From the NCBI RefSeq assembly GCF_001913155.1, contig NZ_CP018760.1:930001-994000 (forward strand): DNA of 64,000 nt, read 5' to 3'. The DNA comes from Maribacter hydrothermalis (GTDB lineage Bacteria; Bacteroidota; Bacteroidia; Flavobacteriales; Flavobacteriaceae). The notes below the pieces were generated by a model. That model saw nothing but the letters and a program-made list of their open reading frames with translations, searched no databases and was not told the origin of the DNA. Each line of letters starts with the position of its first letter. Position 1 is the stretch's first letter. Positions 29,338-37,840 of the stretch are shown in pieces. Position numbers and translations under genes: made by a program.

Positions 29338-30102
29338 ATGGAAAATAAATTGATTAAAGACGGCGGCTTTAAGTATATAGAGAAAGGTGAGGGCAAACCC
29401 ATAATTATTCTTCACGGGCTAATGGGCGGACTAAGCAATTTTGAAGGAGTAACTACCTATTTCCCTCCTAAAGGATATAAAGTGCTTATTCCGGAATTAC
29501 CGTTGTATTCAATGCCAATGCTAAAGACCACGGTTAAGAACTTTGCCAAATACCTGAAGAAATTTATTGAATATAAAGAACTAGAAGATGTTATTCTTTT
29601 AGGAAACTCTCTTGGTGGCCATATTGGTCTTTTGCACACCAAATTATATCCTTCTAAAGTAAAAGCCCTGGTTATTACCGGTAGTTCCGGACTTTACGAG
29701 AGTGCCATGGGCGATGGCTACCCTAAACGCGGTGATTATGAGTTCATTAAAAAGAAAGCACAAGATGTTTTCTATGACCCAGAAATAGCCACTAAAGAAA
29801 TTGTAGACGAAGTTTTTGCTACGGTTAACGACCGCATAAAATTGGTAAAGACCTTGGCAATTGCCAAAAGTGCCATACGACATAATATGGCGCAAGATTT
29901 ACCAAAAATGAAAACTCCTACATGTATTATTTGGGGAAAAAATGATAGTGTAACGCCGCCAGATGTAGCTGAGCTATTTGATGAGTTATTACCGAATTCA
30001 GATTTATTTTGGATGGATAAATGTGGACATGCCCCAATGATGGAGCACCCAGATGAGTTCAATACCATTCTTGATGAATGGTTGACGAAAAATAATTTCT
30101 AA
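29338..30102 (+). CDS. Alpha/beta hydrolase
   Basis: 254 residues, complete single-domain fold. The oxyanion-hole HG is at residues 26-27, the nucleophile elbow LGNSLGGH places Ser91 as nucleophile, the acid is in IWGKNDSVTPP and the catalytic His in KCGHAPMMEHP. It has no signal peptide. Substrate not predictable; close relatives are annotated only as alpha/beta fold hydrolases. engB follows 12 bases later and is probably co-transcribed. Confidence 0.9.
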   Translation: MENKLIKDGGFKYIEKGEGKPIIILHGLMGGLSNFEGVTTYFPPKGYKVLIPELPLYSMPMLKTTVKNFAKYLKKFIEYKELEDVILLGNSLGGHIGLLHTKLYPSKVKALVITGSSGLYESAMGDGYPKRGDYEFIKKKAQDVFYDPEIATKEIVDEVFATVNDRIKLVKTLAIAKSAIRHNMAQDLPKMKTPTCIIWGKNDSVTPPDVAELFDELLPNSDLFWMDKCGHAPMMEHPDEFNTILDEWLTKNNF

Positions 30103-30114
30103 AACACCTTACGA

Positions 30115-30732
30115 ATGAAAATAAAGTCGGCCGACTTTGTAATTAGCAACTCCGATGTTGCACGCTGCCCTAACGAGCCTTTACCCGAGTACGCCTTTAT
30201 TGGCCGTTCTAATGTAGGGAAGTCTTCCTTGATAAATATGTTGGCCGAGCGTAAAAGCTTGGCAAAAACATCGGGCAGACCAGGAAAAACACAGCTTATA
30301 AATCATTTTAAAATCAATGAAAATTGGTTTCTGGTCGATTTACCTGGCTATGGTTATGCGCGTGTATCTAAAAAGGATAAGAATACCTTTCAAAAATATA
30401 TTACCAATTACTTTTTACAGCGAGAGCAGTTGGTTTGCTCTTTTGTACTTGTAGATATTCGCCACGACCCGCAACCTATAGATATGGAGTTTATGCAGTG
30501 GATGGGTGAAAACGGAGTTCCTTTTGCCATTATCTTCACTAAAGCCGATAAATTAAAACCGAAAGCAATTGAGCGTCAAGTAAAAAAATACCTGGACCAG
30601 CTTATTGCAGATTTATGGGAAGAAGCACCACCGCATTTTGTAACCAGCTCCAGTAATCGCAGTGGCCGCGATGAAGTTTTAGCATACATAGATGATATCA
30701 ACGAGAAGTTTTTTGAGGCAACGAAGAAATAG
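30115..30732 (+). CDS. engB: Ribosome biogenesis GTP-binding protein EngB/YsxC
   Basis: 205 residues. GTPase motifs are complete: G1 GRSNVGKSS at residues 30-38, G3 DLPGYG, G4 TKAD, G5 SSSN. EngB is an essential GTPase for 50S subunit assembly. Its stop codon runs directly into a repeat-rich spacer. Confidence 0.97.
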   Translation: MKIKSADFVISNSDVARCPNEPLPEYAFIGRSNVGKSSLINMLAERKSLAKTSGRPGKTQLINHFKINENWFLVDLPGYGYARVSKKDKNTFQKYITNYFLQREQLVCSFVLVDIRHDPQPIDMEFMQWMGENGVPFAIIFTKADKLKPKAIERQVKKYLDQLIADLWEEAPPHFVTSSSNRSGRDEVLAYIDDINEKFFEATKK

Positions 30733-31034
30733 TTGTTGGTTGTTGGTTGTTCGTTGTTCGTTGTTCGTTTTTTTAACGCTGCGCGTTTTTTTAGTATTAA
30801 GTACTCTTTACGTAATACTCCACAACTTAATTCTTTGTACTTAATACTTAGTACTTCTTTATCAACGTCATAGCGAGCAAAGCGAAGCTATCTGTTTGTT
30901 TGGAACATGCATTGTCATTTCAGCTACATTCAGCGACCGAGTAAGTCTAAAAACGAACAACCGACAACCGTCAACTATCAACTATCAACCAAGCGAAGCA
31001 ATTGAACACTGAAAACTGAAACTGCCTACTGAAA
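30733..31034. repeat. Repeat-rich spacer with imperfect terminal inversion
   Basis: No gene is seen in this 302-base stretch. It opens with iterations of GTTGTTGG/GTTGTTCG and nearly closes with the inverse (ACGAACAACCGACAACCG, TCAACTATCAACTATCAACC), so the ends could pair. The middle holds the words TACTTAATACTTAGTACTT and GTCATAGCGAGCAAAGCGAAGC, the latter like a common bacterial intergenic repeat. The tail has iterations of ACTGAAACTGCCTACTGAAAC. Related words recur at 41751, 44988 and 55044. Confidence 0.7.
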
Positions 31035-31409
31035 CTACCTGCTGAAACTGCCTACTGAAGAAATCAACTCCTCCACAGTCTCCATAGCATTCAACTGATC
31101 CGTACTCACCAACACCTCTAAATCATGTTCCGTTTCTACTAGTATAATAGGATAGGTATACTTATGCACAAATTTGCCTTTATACGTTTTTTGAAACTCA
31201 TCTTTATGGTAGAATTCTAGCTCGTAGCCTTTGGCTAATAAGCTTTCCCTAAAGGTTTTCCATTGTTTGTTCTCGGTGAAATTGCCGAAGGTTAATGAGC
31301 AGAGTTTGCAGTTGTAGGTTGCGGGACTTACAATTTTATGGGCGAAATCTAGCATTTTACTGCTGGTGTCACTATTGGCATTATAGATAAATAAAATTTT
31401 CTTTGACAT
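31035..31409 (-). CDS. Small conserved protein, copy 1 of a duplicated pair
   Basis: About 124 residues from the preferred start MSKKILFIYNANSD; a longer form from 31445 adds 12 residues but would start inside the conserved upstream segment. Cys residues in ATYNCKLCSLTFGNF form a CxxC-like pair that could bind metal. The C-terminus includes YPIILVETEHDLEVLVST. I do not recognise a characterised family. It is highly similar to the protein at 32386-32766, in the same orientation, and the two flank a PhyH gene. Function unknown. Confidence 0.7.
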   Translation of the reverse strand: MSKKILFIYNANSDTSSKMLDFAHKIVSPATYNCKLCSLTFGNFTENKQWKTFRESLLAKGYELEFYHKDEFQKTYKGKFVHKYTYPIILVETEHDLEVLVSTDQLNAMETVEELISSVGSFSR

Positions 31410-31456
31410 CTCCCTTTGGTCGTGAAAAACAACCAAACTATACATAATTTTTTACC

Positions 31457-31480
31457 GATTATGGTTTCCCGTAATGGAGT
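31457..31480 (-). promoter_or_regulatory. Conserved upstream element of duplicated gene, copy 1
   Basis: ATTATGGTTTCCCGTAATGG with flanks is almost identical to the element upstream of copy 2 (32814-32838). It is an imperfect palindrome (ATTAtGG / CCcgTAAT), as expected for an operator or a short RNA hairpin. Confidence 0.45.
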
Positions 31481-31597
31481 GTGAAATGTAAATTGTAGGT
31501 TTAGAACTTGTAATTTTTTTCATAAAATCCAGTCCTATTATTTTAAAATATTTAACTGAAAAGACTCAAGTCTTATTCTCTAATTATCGTCTTGCTT

Positions 31598-32377
31598 ATG
31601 ACTTTCTTAAAAAACGGATTTATCTTGGTAAAAAATGTTTTGTCAGAAAAAGAAATAGAAAACTTAATTACTCAAATTGATATTAATTTTGAATTGAATT
31701 CTAAAAACAATGTTATATCTGAAGGATTTATTAGAAATGGAGTTGTAAAAAACAGCCTTATTTCACCAATAATATATCACCCTGAAATATTAAAGATTGT
31801 TAAAAATTTTTTAGGAGAGAATATCAAATTTTTAAGACACAATTCAATTATCAAAAATTTTTCTGGAGGTCAATGGCATAGAGATTCGGTTATAAAAACC
31901 TATGAAAATGGGGAGCATTGGAATCATCACGAACCTTATAATATTATAAGAGTAGCTCTATATTTACAAGATTCAAAAACTTCTAAATTTAAACTTGGTT
32001 TTATAAAAAAATCCAATTTAGGAAGAATACCTATCTTAGAAAAAAACAGTATTCTATTAAAATACCTAACTGCAATTGAAAAAAGAATCTCAACCCTAAA
32101 CCTAAAAAATTATTACTTTCCATTTTTTGGTCGATGTTCATATGTACAAATAGAAAAAGGAGATGTTATACTATTTGACCCTAGAATTTATCACAGGGGC
32201 ACTAATGCTCTAGGCAAAAAGAACGCTGCAATTTTTGCTTATGGCATAGAAAATTACCATTTTATACAACATAGAGAACATTATTTAACACAATCAGAAT
32301 ATTCAATTTTTCCTACAGCATTAAAAAATGAATTAGAAAAGAGAAACCTTTTAGATAGTATCACTCAAAATTCCTAG
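31598..32377 (+). CDS. Phytanoyl-CoA dioxygenase (PhyH) family protein
   Basis: Fe(II)/2-oxoglutarate-dependent oxygenase fold. The iron ligands are seen as WHRDS (His94, Asp96 counted from the ATG at 31598) and YHRG (His199). The ATG is preferred over an in-frame TTG two codons upstream. Base use is conspicuously AT-rich and Lys/Asn-rich compared with its neighbours, and it sits between two copies of a duplicated gene in the opposite orientation, which suggests acquisition. Substrate unknown; relatives hydroxylate small molecules. Confidence 0.8.
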   Translation: MTFLKNGFILVKNVLSEKEIENLITQIDINFELNSKNNVISEGFIRNGVVKNSLISPIIYHPEILKIVKNFLGENIKFLRHNSIIKNFSGGQWHRDSVIKTYENGEHWNHHEPYNIIRVALYLQDSKTSKFKLGFIKKSNLGRIPILEKNSILLKYLTAIEKRISTLNLKNYYFPFFGRCSYVQIEKGDVILFDPRIYHRGTNALGKKNAAIFAYGIENYHFIQHREHYLTQSEYSIFPTALKNELEKRNLLDSITQNS

Positions 32378-32385
32378 GATAATGT

Positions 32386-32766
32386 TCAATCGTTCCCAAT
32401 TAATATAACCAAAACACCTATCAACTCCGTTACATCCTCCATAGCATTCAACTGCCCCGTACTCACCAACACCTCTAAATCATGCGCTGTTTCTACTAGT
32501 ATAATAGGATAGGTAAATGTATGCCCAAATTTGCTTTTATACGTTTTCTGAAACTCATCTTTATGGTAGAATTCTAACTCGTAGCCTTTGACTAACAAGT
32601 TTTCTCTAAATGTTTTCCATTGGTTGTTCTCGGTGAAATTGCCGAAGGTTAATGAGCAAAGTGCGCAATCGTACGTAGCGGGACTTACAATTTTATGTGC
32701 GAAATCTAATAGTTTACTGCTGGTGTCGCTATTGGCATTATAGATAAATAGAATTTTCTTTGACAT
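32386..32766 (-). CDS. Small conserved protein, copy 2 of a duplicated pair
   Basis: About 126 residues from MSKKILFIYNANSD (a longer form would begin at 32802). It matches copy 1 at 31035-31409 over nearly the whole length; differences are scattered substitutions and a divergent C-terminal tail (ELIGVLVILIGND instead of ELISSVGSFSR). The Cys pair reads CALC. It is convergent with the PhyH gene, whose stop is 8 bases away. Function unknown. Confidence 0.7.
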   Translation of the reverse strand: MSKKILFIYNANSDTSSKLLDFAHKIVSPATYDCALCSLTFGNFTENNQWKTFRENLLVKGYELEFYHKDEFQKTYKSKFGHTFTYPIILVETAHDLEVLVSTGQLNAMEDVTELIGVLVILIGND

Positions 32767-32813
32767 AACCTTTTGGTCGTGAAAATATACCAGACTATAC
32801 ATAATTTTTGACC

Positions 32814-32838
32814 AATTATGGTTTCCCGTAATGGAGTT
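32814..32838 (-). promoter_or_regulatory. Conserved upstream element of duplicated gene, copy 2
   Basis: Same imperfect palindrome as at 31457-31480; conservation continues into TTGTAGGTTT about 20 bases further upstream, so the duplication included the control region. Confidence 0.45.
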
Positions 32839-32998
32839 TCAATTCTTAATTGTAGGTTTATTCTTTAGTGATGTATTAGGAGTGCGATTACACATATTTC
32901 TATATTTAAAGGGATATATGTAATTGTACACATTTCCGGACGTTGCCATTAATTTACAAACCAAGAACATTTATCAAAAACTATTCAAAATTACCAAA

Positions 32999-33697
32999 AT
33001 GAAAAAAACCTATTATTTATTAGCAATTTCATGTTTAATACTTACAAATTGCGCAAGCACAAAAACATTAAAATTTTCTCAAAAAGCAGATGATATTGTA
33101 AGAACAGAACCACTTAAAGTTTTTTTGAATGAAAATAAAAATCCTAAGGTCGTTTTAAGAGTAAATGAATCTTCGATGAATGTTACGGAGGGTGAAAACA
33201 ACGATTATCTATTTAATGCTATTGAAAATCAACTTCTTGCTAGTGGATTTGTGGTTAGGGACAGGCAACTATTTAACCAAATTATTGGAAATGACGAAAA
33301 TAATATTGATTACAAGCAGCTAAAAGAAAAGTCGGATACGGATTTAATTATAGAATTAACCAAATTAAATCCGCAAGTAATGTATGAAACTAATAAGTAT
33401 TATGACCAAAAGAATCGAGAAAGAATTGTGCCTTCCTATTCTTATCAAAAATACGGTGCATCTGTTGAATTTAAAGTAGTTATGATTAGGTCAAATGAAT
33501 TTGCTGGTGTTTACAAGTTTAATTATACACCATGTGTAGATGGATGTATAATTTCTAAATCTATGAGCGAATTACAAAGAGAAAGAAAAAATAAAATGAA
33601 AGAAGAGGAAAAAGGTTATGAAGGAGTAGAAAGAAATGAACTAGAAATATTTATTAAAAATGCTACAGAAAAACTAGTAACTGAAATGAGAAAGTAA
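32999..33697 (+). CDS. Lipoprotein of unknown function
   Basis: 232 residues from the ATG at 32999, where a signal peptide MKKTYYLLAISCLILTNC ends in a lipobox (LTNC, lipidated Cys at residue 18). An earlier in-frame TTG would bury the signal peptide. The body has alternating predicted strands and helices (for example NAIENQLLASGFVVRDR followed by SDTDLIIELTKL), an arrangement like CsgG/LpoB-type lipoproteins, but I cannot confirm the family. Probably anchored in the envelope. Confidence 0.7.
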   Translation: MKKTYYLLAISCLILTNCASTKTLKFSQKADDIVRTEPLKVFLNENKNPKVVLRVNESSMNVTEGENNDYLFNAIENQLLASGFVVRDRQLFNQIIGNDENNIDYKQLKEKSDTDLIIELTKLNPQVMYETNKYYDQKNRERIVPSYSYQKYGASVEFKVVMIRSNEFAGVYKFNYTPCVDGCIISKSMSELQRERKNKMKEEEKGYEGVERNELEIFIKNATEKLVTEMRK

Positions 33698-33713
33698 AAA
33701 CCAATGGCAACAC

Positions 33714-33744
33714 AGCCCAAACGTAATACGTTTTATTTGGGTTT
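33714..33744 (+). terminator. Possible terminator after the lipoprotein gene
   Basis: CCCAAA and TTTGGG with an internal ACG/CGT pairing form a stem followed by a short T-rich stretch, 19 bases after the stop codon. Confidence 0.4.
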
Positions 33745-33843
33745 CTATGGTAATGTTAGCGTATTTTCAGAGTGTCGCTAAATCTTTGGGATTTAGATTT
33801 TGGACAAGAAAAAATAAAACTAAACAATAAACTTTAGCTTCTT

Positions 33844-33885
33844 GCGTAGACGGAAACGAAAAGTTTCCTTACCACCGAACTACGC
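33844..33885. other. Nested inverted repeat, possible structured RNA or DNA element
   Basis: An outer stem GCGTAG/CTACGC encloses a perfect inner hairpin GGAAAC-GAAAA-GTTTCC. It lies about 50 bases before the GHKL ATPase start, within a 237-base gene-free spacer that otherwise shows only a weak terminator and a poor promoter (TTTG 33897, TAACTTTA 33923). It does not fit tRNA or attC consensus. Confidence 0.5.
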
Positions 33886-33934
33886 TTAGCCCAGCCTTTG
33901 TAAGCAAGCGGTAGAAAAATTGTAACTTTAAAGA

Positions 33935-35968
33935 ATGAACAGAAAATTAACAACCAATTCAAGACTAGTAAACGAACTGTTTGCGAGTTACATAAGTACT
34001 TTTACAGCATTTTGCGAATTAATAAACAACTCTATTCAAGCAAAAAGTAAAAATATTTGGATTGATATTGATTATACACCTGAAGATGAAGTTCATCCTT
34101 TAATTATAAAAAAAATAACGATTAAAGATGATGGTGTCGGAGTTCACGTTACAGAAATAGATAAAAAATTACTTGATATTGGAACAGCAAATAAAGATGG
34201 AGGAAAAGGAATTGGAAGATTTGCATCGTTTCAAATTGGACAAAGCGTAGATATAGAAACCATTGCTTATTCTAACAAACAAAGCAATTTTTCCAAAATA
34301 CAAATTCCTTTATCCTTTGATAGTTTCGGGAAAAATATAAATGTTTCAGAAGTAAAAATTGACACTAAAGAAGAAATATTAACAGGAAAAAATCATACAC
34401 CTTATTACAAAGTAATTATTTCAAATCTTTACGATACAAATGTTACTGAAATCGAACCAAAGAAAAAAATAATAGACAAATTTTTAAGTTCAAATTTTGC
34501 TGACGCAATATTTGAACGCTATCCGCTTAAAATTTTTAATGAGGAGATAAAATTTCATATTAATGGAAAGAAAATAAATCCAAAAGATTTTGTTGTTAAT
34601 GAACCAATTAAAAAAGTAACAAAATTTGCGGATTCAAAAGGAAAAGAACACAAAGTGTTATTTGACTTTATGCAAATAAAAAAATACGAAAAAATTAAAG
34701 TTTTCTTAACTACTAGAAACGCTGGACTTAACACTATTGCTAAAGGATTTGAATATGATGCAAGTTGGTTGAGTCCAAAAATTGGTGGATGGTTTATTTA
34801 CATTACTTCACCAACGATTTCAGCAGATTTATATAGAAACATAGATTTAGATGATTTAGACGAAGATTGGAAAAAGTATAGAACTCTAATAAAGGATAAA
34901 TTAAACGATTTCTTTAAAGAAAGAAACATAGAATTCGATAACTTTTCAGATAAACTAAAAAGTGACGATTACTATCCTTACAAGGAAAAATCAAGTTCAA
35001 AATCAAAAATAATTTTATTTGATAAACTTGCATATTTAGTTGAGGACAAATATCACATCCTAAATGAAGAAAACAAATTAAGAGAAATTATCTATCCTCT
35101 AATTGATAGAACAATTTCGAACGGAGAATTGAATAAAATTCTAGGAAGTATTTTGAAGCTCAACAAAAAAATGACTTCCAAGTTTTCGGACTTACTTGAA
35201 AAAACTGATTTAGAAAATATCATTGAGTTTTCTGATAAAGTAGCTTCCAAGATTGAAGATATTGAATTTCTAGAAAAGTTAGTATATAGCGAAATTTCTA
35301 AAAATGTTAAGGAAAGAAAAGAATTACATAAGTTTTTGGAAAAAATGCTTTGGGTTTTTGGAGAAGAATATAATGAAACTACAAGATTGTTATCGGACAA
35401 AAACCTTGAAAACAACTTAACTCAATTGAGAGATGAATGTTTAAAATTCAAACCTTCCAAAACGAAGGACAATATTAATGAAAAAATTGAGAAATCTGTA
35501 AAATCAATAACAGATCTTTTTATGTATCATGAAAGAATATTGGATTACAAAAAAAGAGAAGTACTTATTGTCGAATTAAAAGCACCAAGAGTAAAAATTA
35601 GTCCAAAAGAAATTGGACAAGCAATGAAATACGCAAGACAGATTGAACAATTAAGTTCATTGAGTGACAACTTGAACTACAAAATCTTGCTTATAAGTAC
35701 AGATATTAATAAAGATGCTCAATTTGATATTTCTGGTCGTCCAAAGAATGAAGATAATCCTTATTTATATTTTAGAAATGAAGACAAAAATATTGAGGTT
35801 TGGATTATGAAGTGGAGTGATTTGATAGAAAATGTAAAACGAAGATTAAAATATATGTCGAACATTTTACAAACAAAAGATATTGACGTCCAAGAAAAAG
35901 CAAAACGGGATTTTGAGGAAATTGATTTCGGAAAAGTAAGTTCGACACTTAAAAAAGTAGCTGTATAG
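33935..35968 (+). CDS. GHKL (HSP90/MORC-like) ATPase with C-terminal nuclease-like domain
   Basis: 677 residues. The N-terminal Bergerat ATP site is complete: ELINNSIQA (Glu28, Asn32), DDGVGV (65-70) and the lid GGKGIGRFAS (89-98). A transducer-like beta domain with SWLSPKIGGWFIY follows, then a long helical stretch. Near the C-terminus, VLIVELKAPR (Glu547, Lys549) followed by EIGQAMKYARQ resembles the E-x-K core and following helix of PD-(D/E)XK nucleases. GHKL ATPases of this MORC-like kind occur in bacterial restriction-type conflict systems. The gene is AT-rich and stands 185 bases before a NERD-domain gene. ATPase is firm; nuclease and defence roles are inference. Confidence 0.82.
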   Translation: MNRKLTTNSRLVNELFASYISTFTAFCELINNSIQAKSKNIWIDIDYTPEDEVHPLIIKKITIKDDGVGVHVTEIDKKLLDIGTANKDGGKGIGRFASFQIGQSVDIETIAYSNKQSNFSKIQIPLSFDSFGKNINVSEVKIDTKEEILTGKNHTPYYKVIISNLYDTNVTEIEPKKKIIDKFLSSNFADAIFERYPLKIFNEEIKFHINGKKINPKDFVVNEPIKKVTKFADSKGKEHKVLFDFMQIKKYEKIKVFLTTRNAGLNTIAKGFEYDASWLSPKIGGWFIYITSPTISADLYRNIDLDDLDEDWKKYRTLIKDKLNDFFKERNIEFDNFSDKLKSDDYYPYKEKSSSKSKIILFDKLAYLVEDKYHILNEENKLREIIYPLIDRTISNGELNKILGSILKLNKKMTSKFSDLLEKTDLENIIEFSDKVASKIEDIEFLEKLVYSEISKNVKERKELHKFLEKMLWVFGEEYNETTRLLSDKNLENNLTQLRDECLKFKPSKTKDNINEKIEKSVKSITDLFMYHERILDYKKREVLIVELKAPRVKISPKEIGQAMKYARQIEQLSSLSDNLNYKILLISTDINKDAQFDISGRPKNEDNPYLYFRNEDKNIEVWIMKWSDLIENVKRRLKYMSNILQTKDIDVQEKAKRDFEEIDFGKVSSTLKKVAV

Positions 35969-36153
35969 AAAAGCCAGCTTTCAACAAAGACCTAAGCCAA
36001 GAAATAAATAAATTCTTCTTTAATTTAAGACAATACTATTCTAGGCTCATAGATTTTAAAAACAGTTTTTGTGAGCTTTTTTTAATTTCAATATAATCAC
36101 AAGGCAACTAATTAATTGCAAATACGTTATTGCTTATTTAAGAATTATCCTTA

Positions 36154-37203
36154 ATGGCAAGAATTTACAGAACCATAGAATCATTAAAATCCCTAAAATC
36201 CGAGTTAGAGAACAAAGGAATAACCAGGTTTAAATCTGTAAGAGAAATTAAAGACTTTTTAAAAAAAATTGATTCGGAAAAACTAACAGTTCTAAATGAC
36301 ACTAAAAACGAATTAGAGCAAGAATATCATAAAACCTGTATACGTCTTAAAGATAACACCCAACGAAAAGTTGAAATAAGTAACTTAGCGACAGAAAAAA
36401 TAGATAGGAAAATTAAAGAGTTACAATTGAAAATTGATGTAATTCACAAAAAGAACAGTCTTAATTTTTTAAATAAAATACTAGCAAGCATAAAGCTTTA
36501 TTATTTAAAAAAACAGTGCAAAGATTTTGAAGACAGAAAATTCAAATTACTTAATAAAGTTGTTCAACCAATATCTCAAAAAATTAAAATTGACCAGCAT
36601 TTTATAAAAGAATTCAAAACTGATAAGCAGTTATTAATTGAAAGACGAGCTAAACTTTCAATTTCAGAATTAGAATACACACGGGGTGTTTTAGAAGATT
36701 GTAAAAACCTAATTTCTGGAGCAATAGGAGAAAACTTAGTTGTAAAAGAAATCAAAAAACTATCCGACGATTTTATTTTAATCAATGATTTTAAATTAGA
36801 TTTTTCTCCACCAATTTTCTACAAACAAAAAAACGAGAGAATTTACTCCATACAAATTGACCATCTCTTAATTTCAAAAGCAGGGATTTTTATAATAGAA
36901 ACAAAAAATTGGAGTAAAAACTCTGTTAATTCTATTAGTTTGTGGTCACCCATTGAACAGATTAAAAGGTCTAATTTTGCTCTTTACAGATACATTTCAG
37001 AAAATATAACTTTACGTGATCATCATTGGGGAGAACAAAAAATCCCCATACGAAATCTTATTGTTATGATTAATAATAAGCCATCAGCTAAATTCAAGTA
37101 TGTAAGTATAAAATTATTGAAAGAATTGAATGATTACCTTACATATTTTGAACCTGTTTTAACCGAGAAACAATTGAATAGAATATTAACTAAATTGAAT
37201 TAA
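36154..37203 (+). CDS. NERD (nuclease-related) domain protein with N-terminal coiled coil
   Basis: 349 residues. Residues about 20-175 are Lys/Glu/Leu-rich and predicted coiled coil. The NERD domain follows: GAIGEN at 189-194, QIDHLLIS, and IIETKNW with Glu249 and Lys251, giving the D...ExK arrangement of the PD-(D/E)XK-related fold. No helicase or kinase domain is attached. It lies between the GHKL ATPase and a DUF2750 gene on the same strand. DNA or RNA processing is inferred from the fold; substrate unknown. Confidence 0.82.
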   Translation: MARIYRTIESLKSLKSELENKGITRFKSVREIKDFLKKIDSEKLTVLNDTKNELEQEYHKTCIRLKDNTQRKVEISNLATEKIDRKIKELQLKIDVIHKKNSLNFLNKILASIKLYYLKKQCKDFEDRKFKLLNKVVQPISQKIKIDQHFIKEFKTDKQLLIERRAKLSISELEYTRGVLEDCKNLISGAIGENLVVKEIKKLSDDFILINDFKLDFSPPIFYKQKNERIYSIQIDHLLISKAGIFIIETKNWSKNSVNSISLWSPIEQIKRSNFALYRYISENITLRDHHWGEQKIPIRNLIVMINNKPSAKFKYVSIKLLKELNDYLTYFEPVLTEKQLNRILTKLN

Positions 37204-37231
37204 TTAAAAACTCATACCACAAAAACAAAAC

Positions 37232-37690
37232 ATGGAACAACAAGGCTCCGATATCATTGAAAACAGATACAAGAAATTTATAAAAACGGTTTGCAAAACA
37301 GACATTGTTTATGCGCTTCAAAATCGTGATGGTTTTGCTACCTCAGCTTCTGTACAGTACGATGATGAACATGATAGACCTGTTGGTGTACTTTGCTTTT
37401 GGGCAGAAAGTGGCCGAGCAAAATCTTGCACCATAAACCATTGGGCCAACTACCAGCTTACTCAAATTCCATTAACCGACTTTATAGAAAATTGGGGCGT
37501 AGGCATGGAAAATGACGGAATCCTAGCTGGTATTGCGTTTGACCAAAATATGTTCGGTTATGAAGCAAAACCTTTAGATTTAATTCTTGATTTAGTAGCT
37601 GAAATAAAAGCGACCAATAAAACTTTACCTCTTCAAAAATTCGAAAATATTGCTGATTTAGAAAAACAGGCTAAAGAGGCGAATGGGTAA
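37232..37690 (+). CDS. DUF2750 domain-containing protein
   Basis: 152 residues matching the DUF2750 pattern: NRYKKFIKTVCKTDIVYALQN at the start, FWAESGRAKSC, DFIENWGVGMENDGILAGI and the C-terminal EAKPLDLILDLVAE. Members are small cytosolic proteins of unknown function often found as scattered accessory genes. It begins 28 bases after the NERD gene and could share its transcript. Confidence 0.8.
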   Translation: MEQQGSDIIENRYKKFIKTVCKTDIVYALQNRDGFATSASVQYDDEHDRPVGVLCFWAESGRAKSCTINHWANYQLTQIPLTDFIENWGVGMENDGILAGIAFDQNMFGYEAKPLDLILDLVAEIKATNKTLPLQKFENIADLEKQAKEANG

Positions 37691-37840
37691 AATCTTATTA
37701 AATAATAATTTCTACTTTGTCTGAGGCGATAAAACTTTTGGACTCTTAAAACAACTGGCAACGAAAGTTAACGTATAAACCAGGCTTTGATTTTATTGAG
37801 AAAAGTTTTATAATTAATTAATAACATTTAATTAGAATAC

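Noticed and set aside
31035..32766. Composite transposon made of two flanking repeats
   Set aside because: The flanking copies are direct, code for a non-transposase protein, and show no terminal inverted repeats or target-site duplication that I can see.
33844..33885. tRNA or integron attC site
   Set aside because: No cloverleaf or anticodon arm, and no RYYYAAC/GTTRRRY core sites; no integrase gene nearby.
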